From: Kiritimatiellia bacterium
GTDB taxonomy: Bacteria; Verrucomicrobiota; Kiritimatiellia; RFP12; UBA1067
Assembly (NCBI GenBank): GCA_017427485.1
Contig: JAFRSR010000112.1
Span: 1-38,429, forward strand
Direction: 5' to 3'
DNA length: 38,429 bases
The position numbers and the translations under genes were made by a program. Positions 7,003-15,700 of this stretch are shown piece after piece (the stretch's first letter is position 1; each line of letters opens with the position of its first letter). The notes under the pieces are model-generated. The model had not been told where the DNA came from. It made no database searches and saw only the letters and a program-made list of their open reading frames with translations.

Positions 7003-8865
7003 TCATTTTTTCTGTACGTGAATACGACCTTCGACATTGACTCCAATAGGATGATTGTCGTCACTCGTGATATACCCGTAAATAGTGGCGTTTTGCCCTT
7101 CTTCAAGGTCAAGCCAATTGGTATGCTTGAACATCTTGTCAAAGAGTTTATCGCTCGGATCAGAAGAATTGTGGTTCGGATTATCACGATTCGCAACGTC
7201 AGCCAAATAATCATCAAGAATGTTGCCACTCGCATGACGAGTTTTTTGGGGAACAATATGAGTCAGCTGAACACGGATTTCAACTTCGCTGTTAGGCAAT
7301 TTCACATATGCACTTACTCTATCGGCAGAAACTCTGAATATCTTCGCGTTTTCTATCCACACGAAATCCCCCACGGCATCATTCGCAAAGCGCTGAAGTT
7401 TAAGGGCTGTTGGCTTCTTGCCCTTACACTCACCGGTGAAATAATCCCACAATTCTCTGCCTTGTATTGCCACCGACTTTGCGATTCTGGGAGTGTTAGT
7501 GTCATCAGGTGGAGGAATGGACTTCAAATGCTCATAGGCTGCGAGCCATAAATGTGATATCGATTTCTTCAAGGGTACTCCATACATGACCTCGCGCCAT
7601 CCCATATCATCAAGGGAAAAACCGTCCTTCCAGTTTTCCACAAAACAAAAGCTTGGATCAGAATGCTCCATCCACAAGATACTGCCCGCTCTGCCATCTA
7701 ACTCGGCGCGAAGATTGGAAATAAGTACCTGACGATTCAATTGACAATACTGATCACGAATCTTTCCGGCAGGTAATTCCTTAAAAACACTCATGAATTC
7801 CTGGCCATTTTTCGCGGGCTTGTCTGTTTTCGTAAGGGCATCGCGTCTCTGCATTATGGTCTCATACTTTTCCTTTGCATCTCTATCTCCGGCATCTGTT
7901 GCCTTCTTAAGCCATTTGAGCGCCTCATCTTCATCTTTAGGAACGATTTCTCCTTTTGAATAAATGTCGTATAGCGCAACCATCACATCCTTTCTCGCAT
8001 CCTTCGCCATAGCGGCTTTCTTGTACAATTTTATTGCCAGTTCCCATTTCTTTACTGCTAGCAAATATTCTGCAAGCTCCTTGCAGTCACTTGAATACCT
8101 AGATGAGAGTGCTGTCGGCTCTTGCACCTCCGTCGTTTCAAACCGCTCTGCGGCTTTTTCAAACCATTCGCCAGCCTTGCCCAAATCCTCGACACACATG
8201 AAACATTGTCCAATTTCTATCATATCCCTTGCACAAAGGGCGTGCGCCTCGCTTTTTTCGGCCCTGCTTTCAATCAATTTAATAGCCTTAGGTATGTCTC
8301 GTTCGATGCCGTAACGTCCATGCCTGTATATCTCGAGTAGATCAGATTCCCCTTTACCTTGCTTCGCCGCCTTCTCGAGCATCTCAAGCGCAATTGGGGC
8401 TATTTTCAATGCCTTTAACGCCGCTTCTTTGTCAAGGCCATTTTTTCTCTCGCTTACCTCTTTGTATTTCTCGTCATATTTTCGCTTTTCATGTTCGAAA
8501 ACTTCATACTGCGAATCTACGTCGCCCTTGGTGGCTGCTTTTAAAAACAATTCCGCAGCGGTAGCTTCCAATGCCGTTGCTAGTGGATCCTCACGTTTGT
8601 TTCCATTTTTGGAATTATCAAAGGAATTATCAAATCTCCTCCTTGCGCTAGCCGCTGAGCAAGCCACCGCAACGTTGTGTAGCACAAGTGGGTGTGTTAA
8701 TTGTACCTCCTTTACCAATGCAAGAGCCTCCTCAACCTTTTTTTCGGACAGGAGAGCTTGTATTTTTTCTGCCGTCGCGAATTCGTTTTCGGCGTTGCAT
8801 CCCACAAATAACATGACCACGATTGCCACGCAAGCCGCGCAGCACAGCATGATGAGTCTCTTCAT
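7003..8865 (-). CDS. Sel1-repeat lipoprotein
   Basis: 620 aa. The N-terminus ends in a lipobox (VMLFVGC, Cys at about residue 23), so it is probably a lipoprotein anchored in the envelope. Residues about 40-350 are alpha-helical repeats of the Sel1/TPR class: LEKAAKQGKGESDLLEIYRHG, KAGEWFEKAAERF, AIKLYKKAAMAKDARKDVMV and EALKWLKKATDAGDRDAKEK. The C-terminal third (about 370-620) is not recognised; it contains WMEHSDPSFCF and a beta-rich end (ATIYGYITSDDNHPIGVNVEG). Sel1 repeats usually hold protein-protein contacts. The gene is AT-rich relative to flanking genes. Shine-Dalgarno AAGGAAAAA precedes the ATG, and a good promoter lies about 210 nt upstream. Confidence 0.8.
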   Translation of the reverse strand: MKRLIMLCCAACVAIVVMLFVGCNAENEFATAEKIQALLSEKKVEEALALVKEVQLTHPLVLHNVAVACSAASARRRFDNSFDNSKNGNKREDPLATALEATAAELFLKAATKGDVDSQYEVFEHEKRKYDEKYKEVSERKNGLDKEAALKALKIAPIALEMLEKAAKQGKGESDLLEIYRHGRYGIERDIPKAIKLIESRAEKSEAHALCARDMIEIGQCFMCVEDLGKAGEWFEKAAERFETTEVQEPTALSSRYSSDCKELAEYLLAVKKWELAIKLYKKAAMAKDARKDVMVALYDIYSKGEIVPKDEDEALKWLKKATDAGDRDAKEKYETIMQRRDALTKTDKPAKNGQEFMSVFKELPAGKIRDQYCQLNRQVLISNLRAELDGRAGSILWMEHSDPSFCFVENWKDGFSLDDMGWREVMYGVPLKKSISHLWLAAYEHLKSIPPPDDTNTPRIAKSVAIQGRELWDYFTGECKGKKPTALKLQRFANDAVGDFVWIENAKIFRVSADRVSAYVKLPNSEVEIRVQLTHIVPQKTRHASGNILDDYLADVANRDNPNHNSSDPSDKLFDKMFKHTNWLDLEEGQNATIYGYITSDDNHPIGVNVEGRIHVQKK

Positions 8866-9229
8866 TGTTTTTTCCTTGTGCCCGTACTCCGTTCACAGGA
8901 AAGAAAGAGGGCGCAATCTCTCCCGTGTTTCAAGAGAGGCCCTGGAAAAGCCCTGCACGATTCACGAAAGACGATGCGCCCCATGGGGAGCACATTCGCC
9001 TCTTCGTTGGCCCGTGCAAGCAACTTTCCAGGTTTCTCTTGGCCAATCAAAGCGCCGAACGCTAAGATTTCTTGCGCGAATTGTATCATATTCCGGTCGG
9101 TTTTGCCAACAGGAATCGACCAACGCACGAATCTCGCGCCGCCTCCGCGAAGGACAGGGCTTCTCCAGTCCTCTACCTTGTTCCTTGCGCGCAAGGACTG
9201 AAATCTGACATGCTGAGAGAAAAAAGACT
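8866..9229 (-). other. Leader and intergenic region upstream of the Sel1 lipoprotein gene
   Basis: A 364-nt gap. It holds a promoter (9080-9109), which gives the lipoprotein mRNA a leader of about 207 nt. The leader has a CCCCATGGGG-centred palindrome near 8980-8995 but no riboswitch class I recognise. An open frame of 110 codons (9194 to 8862) overlaps the lipoprotein start as ATGA. It resembles no family and contains the promoter, so I do not call it a gene. The remaining piece (9110-9229) shows nothing clear. Confidence 0.5.
9080..9109 (-). promoter_or_regulatory. Sigma-70-type promoter of the Sel1 lipoprotein gene
   Basis: On the minus strand TTGGCA (9109-9104) and TACAAT (9085-9080) are separated by 18 nt. 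The predicted start near 9073 leaves a 5' leader of about 207 nt. Confidence 0.6.
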
Positions 9230-10831
9230 TTAACGGGTAGAAAACCGTACAGTTCCGTCCTTTTCCGAGAACGGTGTTATAAAGTCCCGAACTGGAACAT
9301 CGTGACTTTTCTTGAGATTTGGAAATTCAAGTCGGGCATGACCCTCCATGCTGTAGAAAAGGCCATTCGTTGGCCAGTACGCATCTGTGCGATTGCGAAG
9401 CGTGCAGTTTGCGAGACGCACCATACCGTCCAGCGGCCCGTCGTCAACCGTATCGCCAGGAGCGAAACCACTGGTATGATATGTGTTCCCCGTGACAGGG
9501 TCGTGTTGCCTTCGTCCCTCTGAGGCCTGGGCATGCCTGCGCCTTCGAGCTACATGATAGCGAGTATTGGTCGAACCAATGAGAACGGCGTCCAGCATTC
9601 CAGGGCCGACAATCCAGTATTCACGTCCAGCGGCAAGGCTTATTGGGTTAGTGAAAATGTTTGTTCGCCCTCCAAGATTGACAATCGTGGCCTGAACTCG
9701 GTTTGTCGACGGTCGATAACGGTATGAGACTGGTACTACGAGAAAGTCATGGTTTGACACGGACAGTTTGTTCGTATGCGCAGACGCGATGTCTTCAATT
9801 ATCCTAACAACACGGTTCGTCACGACATCCGTACAAAGCGAGGCCCAGGCGTCCCGTTCGCGCGCAGCAAGGGACTCTTCGGAGGGTGGACGGCTCAGCG
9901 GGCCGTCCCTACCAGACGGCGGTCTCGGAACGACCGTCCTACCACACGTTACGATGCCAATTGCCGCGCACAGCAACATGCCGGCGATGGAAATGTTCCG
10001 CCGCCAATGGCGATGGCGGATGGCGCGGGCGAACGCCGCCACATCGGGATAGCGGCGCGCGGGAATCGAGCCGGTTGCACGGTCGATGATCCGTCCCCAG
10101 ACGGGTGGCGGTTGTCCGTCAAAACAGGTGTTCGCCAGCATTCCAAGCGCGTGGATGTCCGCCGCCGGCGAGAGGGTGTCGCCCACGAGTTGCTCCGGCG
10201 CGGCATAGCCGGGCGTGCCGACGCCCGCGACGTGTCCGTCGACGAGCGTAAGCGACGTGCCGGAGGCATCGGGATCCCGCGTGACGTCCTTCACGAGGCC
10301 AAGGTCGATCAGGACGGGGACGGCGGACGCGCAGGAGCGCGTCCCTCCCGTGCGCCACATGATATTGCCGGGCTTGATGTCGCGGTGGACGTACCCCATG
10401 CGGTGCAAGGCGGCGACGCCCTCGCAGAGATTCAACAGGAAATCAGCGACCTCCACATCGGACGACGGCAACGCACGCGGCTCCAGCAACTCCATCACGA
10501 GATAGGGACGTCCGTCGGTCTCACCCTGTGCAATGAAATGCGGGAAGGCCGGATTGTCCGTATGGGCGAGCAGCGACGCCTCGCGGAGGAACCGCGCACG
10601 TGCCGTATCGGTGTCGCGCACAAGGATTTTGAGAGCGGCGGCCTGCGGACGCGCAGGAGCGCGTCCCTCCCGTGCGCCTTGCGTTTCGACCACGCGATAC
10701 ACCTCGCCGCTGCCGCCCCGTCCAAGGAATGCGGCGATGCGCCACCCGCCGACGATCTGCCCGTCCGAGAGGATGGGCAGTTCGCGCGGATCGGCGTGAT
10801 GCGCGAGAAACTCCTCGGCGGAATCTTTCAA
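9230..10831 (-). CDS. Membrane-anchored Ser/Thr protein kinase
   Basis: 533 aa, Hanks-type kinase. It has the glycine loop GRGGSGEVY (38-45), the invariant Lys in AALKIL (K68), a Glu in FLREASLLAH (E84), the catalytic loop HRDIKPGNIM (D151), DLG in place of DFG (D176), and the activation-loop end GTPGYAAPEQ (205-214). A hydrophobic segment at about 280-296 (ISIAGMLLCAAIGIVT) places the C-terminal 230 residues outside the membrane as a sensor of unknown fold. Two 34-nt repeats are inserted in loops of the kinase domain, reading REGRAPARPQ (about 54-63) and TGGTRSCASA (about 161-170). The ATG overlaps the sigma factor stop as ATGA, so the kinase and sigma factor are coupled. Confidence 0.92.
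   Translation of the reverse strand: MKDSAEEFLAHHADPRELPILSDGQIVGGWRIAAFLGRGGSGEVYRVVETQGAREGRAPARPQAAALKILVRDTDTARARFLREASLLAHTDNPAFPHFIAQGETDGRPYLVMELLEPRALPSSDVEVADFLLNLCEGVAALHRMGYVHRDIKPGNIMWRTGGTRSCASAVPVLIDLGLVKDVTRDPDASGTSLTLVDGHVAGVGTPGYAAPEQLVGDTLSPAADIHALGMLANTCFDGQPPPVWGRIIDRATGSIPARRYPDVAAFARAIRHRHWRRNISIAGMLLCAAIGIVTCGRTVVPRPPSGRDGPLSRPPSEESLAARERDAWASLCTDVVTNRVVRIIEDIASAHTNKLSVSNHDFLVVPVSYRYRPSTNRVQATIVNLGGRTNIFTNPISLAAGREYWIVGPGMLDAVLIGSTNTRYHVARRRRHAQASEGRRQHDPVTGNTYHTSGFAPGDTVDDGPLDGMVRLANCTLRNRTDAYWPTNGLFYSMEGHARLEFPNLKKSHDVPVRDFITPFSEKDGTVRFSTR
10323..10356. repeat. 34-nt palindromic element, copy 1 in the kinase gene
   Basis: Stem GGACGCGC / GCGCGTCC with loop AGGA, followed by CTCCC and GTGCGCC. 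Identical over 34 nt to the copy at 10645-10678 but read in a different frame. It lies between the catalytic loop and the DLG motif. Confidence 0.9.
10645..10678. repeat. 34-nt palindromic element, copy 2 in the kinase gene
   Basis: Same 34 nt as at 10323-10356. Here it encodes about residues 52-63, in the loop between the glycine-rich strand and the strand with the invariant Lys. Confidence 0.9.
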
Positions 10832-11472
10832 ACGACTCCCTTCAGCGCCGCGACAAGCACCTTGAACTTCGCGAGCGTCCGACGCTTCTGCTGGTCCACG
10901 ACGTTGCGCGAGACGCCCAGTGCCGTTGCGACCGCGTCTGGCTTCTCCTGCTTGATTGCCGTGCGGACGAAGATCTGCTTCGTGCGGTCGTGGATTGACG
11001 GATCGGCCATGAGCTGCTGCAGGGCGATCTCGAAGACAGCCTGCCGCCAGTCGCCTTCGGTCGCGACAAGCGCGGCCGCTCCCGCCTCGGCCGCTCCCAC
11101 CACGGGGACAACGGGCGTCTCGCCCGTTGTCGGCCGCGACAAGCGCGGCCCTCCCGCCGTTACATACTCCGCCAGCACTTCCTCGTCGCGCTTCTGTTTC
11201 CGCAAGGCCATCAGCGCCTTATTACGGAGAATGCCCACGAGATAGTTGCGGAAATGGCCCTTCTCCTGGGGATCGTAATGGTAGTTCGGCAACGCCTTGG
11301 CGAGCGCGGCGAATGTTTCCTGCAGAATGTCGTCAGCCTCCAGCGACGGAAAGTGCCGCCGCAGGTAGTGCCGGCACATCGGCGAATAGCGCGCGACGAA
11401 CTCCGCCCATCGCGCATGACGCACGTCACCGCCGATCTGTCGAAGTAACGTTGTTGAAGTTGAAGGTATCAT
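10828..11472 (-). CDS. ECF-type RNA polymerase sigma factor
   Basis: 214 aa. Region 2 lies at about 20-95 (ARWAEFVARYSPMCRHYLRRHF, then DDILQETFAALAKALPNYHYD and FRNYLVGILRNKALMALRKQKR). This is the fold that binds the -10 element and core polymerase. Region 4 lies at about 140-205, ending in VATALGVSRNVVDQQKRRTLAKFK, the -35-binding helix-turn-helix. The linker (about 95-138) is longer than usual because it carries two adjacent palindromes read as PRLSRPTTGETPVVPVVG. There is no anti-sigma gene; instead a Ser/Thr kinase follows with ATGA overlap, a pairing known for some ECF factors that are activated by phosphorylation (for example EcfP-PknT). RNase D lies 3 nt upstream in the same operon. 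Confidence 0.88.
   Translation of the reverse strand: MIPSTSTTLLRQIGGDVRHARWAEFVARYSPMCRHYLRRHFPSLEADDILQETFAALAKALPNYHYDPQEKGHFRNYLVGILRNKALMALRKQKRDEEVLAEYVTAGGPRLSRPTTGETPVVPVVGAAEAGAAALVATEGDWRQAVFEIALQQLMADPSIHDRTKQIFVRTAIKQEKPDAVATALGVSRNVVDQQKRRTLAKFKVLVAALKGVV
11108..11155. repeat. Composite double palindrome in the sigma factor linker
   Basis: First palindrome 11108-11130: ACAACGGGCG / CGCCCGTTGT around TCT. Second 11132-11150: GGCCGCG / CGCGGCC around ACAAG, followed by CTCCC. The second has the same core as 29920-29940; the first matches 6373-6391. Confidence 0.85.
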
Positions 11473-11475
11473 GGG

Positions 11476-12603
11476 TCACGGCACGTAGAAGCGTTCGATA
11501 ATCGTGCGGCCGGCCACCTCAAAGCGCCAGCCTTCGGCAAGCGGGTTGTCCTCCACCTCGGGATCGTCTACGAAGGCGAGCAGCTGCGCGCGGTTCGCGA
11601 AGAGCGCCGGATCGACGTGCAGTTCCTCGCCGCGCGCGACGAGATAGTCGTGCGCCTTGTCCGCTGCCTCGCGCACCTCGGAGGGATAGTCGGGCTGCAC
11701 GGGCAGCGGCCACTCCTCTTCCGGCAGACGCGACGCCTCCACAAGTGCCTCCGCGTAGTCCGCCGCCAGGTGGTCGCGCTGGGCGTTGTTCTTCAGGCGA
11801 TGGCGGAAACGCACGTTCGGAAAGGACGTCTCGCCGCGCTGCAAACGCTCCGCGAGGGCGATGAGCGACCCGTCCTCGCCCAGCCACGCGCGCGGCAGGT
11901 TCCACTCGCGCGCACGCACTTCGCGCACCGCCGCGACCGCGCGCAGGCCCGCAAGTCCCTGCGGACACAGATGCCGAGATGCGTTTTTGACGCGTTTCCA
12001 CGCCTCGTCGGGCTCCATCTCGCCGTACGCCTCGGGCGATTCGAATTTCAGCAAGTCCTCCTCCAGCCATTCGCGCGTGCCGAAGGACTCGCACTGCGCG
12101 AGCAGGGCGGTGCGGAGCGCCACGAGGTAGCGTACGTCGTCGAGCGCGTAGCGCACCTGCGCGTCCGTGAGCGGACGCTGGCTCCAGTCCGTGCACGTCT
12201 CCGTCTTCGGGAGCCCCACGTCCAGCACCTCGTAGAGGAGCTTCTGCAGGCCGATGTTCGCCGCATGGCCGCAAAAGCCCGCCGCGAGCTGCGTGTCGAA
12301 CACGTTCACGGGCGAGGCCGATGTGTAGTGGTACATGAGCTCCAGGTCCTGATGTGCGGCATGGAGGATCTTCACCACCGAGGGGTCCGACAGCACCGCC
12401 GCGAACGGCGACGGATCGGTGCCGAGCTGGCAGTCGAGCGCGCGGCACACGCCGTCCGCGCCGGCCATCTGCACAATGGCGAGGTGCGGACGGAAGGTGG
12501 CGCGCCAGACGAACTCGGTGTCGAGCGCGGCCACGCCGCCCGCGACGAGCGCGTCGCAGGCCTCCTTCAAGTCAGGGGTATTGCGAATCAATCCCTCTTC
12601 CAT
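11476..12603 (-). CDS. rnd: Ribonuclease D-like 3'-5' exonuclease
   Basis: 375 aa from MEEGLIRNTPDLKEAC. The DEDDy exonuclease motifs are all present: ALDTEFVW (Asp28, Glu30), HAAHQDLELM (Asp86), FDTQLAAGF (Asp103) and YALDDVRYL (Tyr152, Asp156). An HRDC-like helical region follows (WKRVKNASRHL, LRAVAAVREVRAREWNLPRAWL) and then a second helical region. It probably trims the 3' ends of tRNA and other stable RNAs. The frame stays open upstream for about 53 more codons, but that part is translated repeat (12638-12733). GGAGAG lies just before the chosen ATG; MERV at 12615 is an alternative. The stop is 3 nt from the sigma factor ATG, so the genes form one operon. Confidence 0.9.
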   Translation of the reverse strand: MEEGLIRNTPDLKEACDALVAGGVAALDTEFVWRATFRPHLAIVQMAGADGVCRALDCQLGTDPSPFAAVLSDPSVVKILHAAHQDLELMYHYTSASPVNVFDTQLAAGFCGHAANIGLQKLLYEVLDVGLPKTETCTDWSQRPLTDAQVRYALDDVRYLVALRTALLAQCESFGTREWLEEDLLKFESPEAYGEMEPDEAWKRVKNASRHLCPQGLAGLRAVAAVREVRAREWNLPRAWLGEDGSLIALAERLQRGETSFPNVRFRHRLKNNAQRDHLAADYAEALVEASRLPEEEWPLPVQPDYPSEVREAADKAHDYLVARGEELHVDPALFANRAQLLAFVDDPEVEDNPLAEGWRFEVAGRTIIERFYVP

Positions 12604-12637
12604 TACTCTCTCCATTTTCCTCGATGAGTGGGTGCTC

Positions 12638-12733
12638 TTTTTAGCCACAAAGAACACAAAGACCACAAAGATTAGATAATTCTTTTTGCTTATTTGACCT
12701 TTTGTGTTTCTTTGTGTCTCTTTGTGGCTAAAA
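12638..12733. repeat. Inverted pair of 9-mer CACAAAGAN arrays
   Basis: Left arm 12638-12670 has three CACAAAGAN units. The right arm, 12699-12733, is the inverse (CTTTGTGTT type). The outer 15 nt, TTTTAGCCACAAAGA and its complement TCTTTGTGGCTAAAA, pair perfectly. It fills the space between the 3' end of the large glycosidase-like gene and RNase D. Confidence 0.85.
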
Positions 12734-12748
12734 TCGAACGAATCAGGG

Positions 12749-15700
12749 TCACTGGTTTTCAATCCAGTCGAAGCGGAGGTCGCACCAGGACGAGTGGTCT
12801 CCGTAGTTGTTGTTGGCGGGGCCCGGGTCCGAAACGAGCATGAACTTCACGCGCTGCCCCTTCCACGGCGAGAGGTCCGCCACGAGGTCCTGCCACTTGT
12901 GTTCGCACGTCTGCTTTTCGGCGACAACATGGCGCACGCCCGCCGCATCCTCCACGATCACGCGGTAGAGCGTGCCGTCGCCCGTGGAGCTGCGGTCGAT
13001 CTTCCCGATCGAGGCGTGGAACGCGAGCGGTTTCTGCGGCAGGTTGAGCATCCAGCGCATGAACGTGTAGCCCGTGCCGCGCTTGTACGGCGGGTGCATG
13101 TAGTACCCGTCTTTCGCGACGCCTCCCACCACGGCGGCGGCGCGGTGCACGTTCGCGCCCGTCGTGGTATCCAGCGGCACCTCGTCCTTCCCGCGCAACG
13201 CCATGCCGGCCGCAAAGGCGGATGGCAGCGTGAACGCGCGCACCGGCTTCACGACGGGCGGCGGCGCCCAGTCCTTCGGCAGCGTGAACGCCTGCGCGAG
13301 CGTGGCGGCGGGCGGCTCCGTCCAGTCCGACGGCTTCACGGCGCGGTAGGAGTACGCGGCCTTGTCGGCGACGAGGCGCGTGCGGCCGTTCGTGACGGCG
13401 AACGACGCAGGGCCGATTTCCGCGCCCGCCGCGTCGAGACGCGTCACGGAGACGGCCGCGTACGGCAACTCGACCTCCTTCGCGTGGCGGATGAAGATTT
13501 CTTCGGTCGCAGCAAGCTGCGACCCTCCCGTATGGGGAGCCGCGTCGGTCGCGCAGGAGCGCGACCCTCCCCGGGCGAAGAGGCGGATGAGGCGGCCGTC
13601 CGTCGCGCCGCGGCCGCTGTCGAACCACGTGCCGCGGCCGTCCATGTAGAAGGATTCGGGCGCGGCGCAGGCGTCCGCGCGCCCGCCGGCGCGGAACGCG
13701 CTGATGGAGGCGACCTGTCCGTCGCCGGAGAGCGCGAACCAGCCGTTCGGCGGAACGGCGAGGTTTGCGGCCGCCTGCGGCAGCACCAGCCACTCGCCGT
13801 CCGGGCTGCCGTTCACGACCACGCGCGTGCCGTCGTCGTAGCGCACCGCCACCTGCGAGCGACGGTATTCGCCGGAGAGGAGCGCGTCGGTCGTGTCCAC
13901 GAACTTGCCGCAGAACGCCGCGTAGCGGATGTCCTCCGCGTTCGCCTTCGCGTAGCGCGCGGCGAGGGGCTGAACCATCCAGTAGCCCTGCTCCTCCTCG
14001 TCGGGCTTGCCGGTGAAGAAGTAGCCCACGTGGCCGAAGGCGATCGTCGCGGCGAGGAAGCGGTCCATGTAGAGCGCATGGTCCTTCGGCACGGCGTCGC
14101 GTCCGTAGAACATGCGCGGGTAGCCCATGCCGAAGTTGTTGGCGAGGGGATGCATCCGCAGGAGGTCGAAGTCGACGAGCCAGGGGTTGACGTCGAGCCG
14201 CGCGCCCTGGTCCTGCGCGAAGTTGCCGTCGTCGAGGCCGCAGTACATGAAGTGCACGCCGCCCTCGGAGTAGACGGGACCCGTCCAGAACTTCCGCTGC
14301 ATCCCGAGCAGCTCGCCGTACGCGTAGAACGTGCTGGCGAACGTGCCCGCGCCCGGCACGCGCGCATCGTAGTCGCAGCGGCTCCAGGGCGAAACGCACG
14401 TGTGCACGTCGCAGTAGCCGGAGTTGAAGTTGAACTTGCGCTGGAGCTCGGGCACGATCCACTCGCACGCCTCCACGGCGAACGTGGGTTTCGGCGCGTA
14501 GCAGCGGTTCCAGGCGGGGAGCAGGTTGCCGTCCGGCTGGCGCGTCATGCGGTCAGCGTGCCAGAGGCCGTTGACGGGGGCGAAGTCGGTGTAGTTGTTG
14601 TAGGGCCCGTAGAGGTAGCCGAGCGTGTCGATCATGTAGCGCGTGAAGTCGCGCGTCCCCTCGTCGCCGCCCTTCTTCGGCGCGGTGCGCGTGCGGAACG
14701 TGAAGCTCTCGTTGCCGTCGCGCATGCACACCTCGTGGTCGCCGATGAACACCTTCGTGAGGCCGCGCCGGCGGCGGTCGCGCCAGTACGCCTTGTCCTT
14801 CGCGCGGTCCCCGGCGAAGCAGTGGCACCACTCGTACTCCGCCGTCAGCGCGCGGTGCGGCGAGGGCGGGTTGGGGATGGACGGCAGCACGTCGGCGAAG
14901 TTCGCGGAGGCGCTCCACACGAACCGCTCGTAGCACGGGTTGCGCGCGCCGTCCGTCTTCGCGCGGTAGCGCACGCCGCCGTGCACGCTCATCGACCCGT
15001 CGAACAGGTAGGGCGTGCAGTACGGCTCGGACGCGTTCGACTGCGTCCAGTCCATGAACGCGGAGAGGAAGTGCGTCCGTCCGTCGAGCGTGAAGCACGC
15101 GACGTGCGGACGGTTCTCCGAGCCCGTCATGCTGTACGACCAGTACGGCACCGTGAAGAGCCACGCCTCGGGGAGGTCGTCCTCCGTGAACGATCCGAAC
15201 CGCACCTCCGCCACGCGCCCGCCGTCCGCCTGCAGGTCGAGGACGAGCGACTGCCCTTCCTCGTGGAAGCGCAGACGCGCGCGGGAGAGCACGTTCCCCG
15301 CGGCGTCCGTGAACGTGCCCGCGTAGACGACGTCCAGCGGCGAAACCGCGTTCGTCGTGACGCTGAACGACTCCCCTGCCGGGAGGGTCGCGACTTGTCG
15401 CGACCGCTCATCAACGAAAAACACACCGCCGCCGCGCGCAATCGGACGCGCCACGCCGTCTGCGCCGACGAGCGCGAGGTCGTCCCAGCGTCCCGCCCGC
15501 GCGGGCAGACGCCACCGCACGGCGGGCTCGCCCGCCGGCGGCACCACGGTGAGCGCGCGGTTGGGGAAGGAAAGTTCGCCGTCGCCCGTGTTCACGCCGG
15601 GCGGACAGTCCGGGAACACGCGGTTCGGACGCTTCGGGCGTGGCTTGAACGCGAGCGGCTTCAGCTCCTCGCGGTAGACGGCGAGGCTCGTCAGCTCGAT

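Noticed and set aside
8862..9194. 110-codon frame upstream of the Sel1 lipoprotein gene with ATGA overlap
   Set aside because: It contains a good promoter for the downstream gene, has no recognisable domain, and its composition looks like non-coding leader.
12604..12762. Longer RNase D start, adding about 53 residues
   Set aside because: The extra part is translated CACAAAG repeat; a Shine-Dalgarno and the family start support the ATG at 12603.
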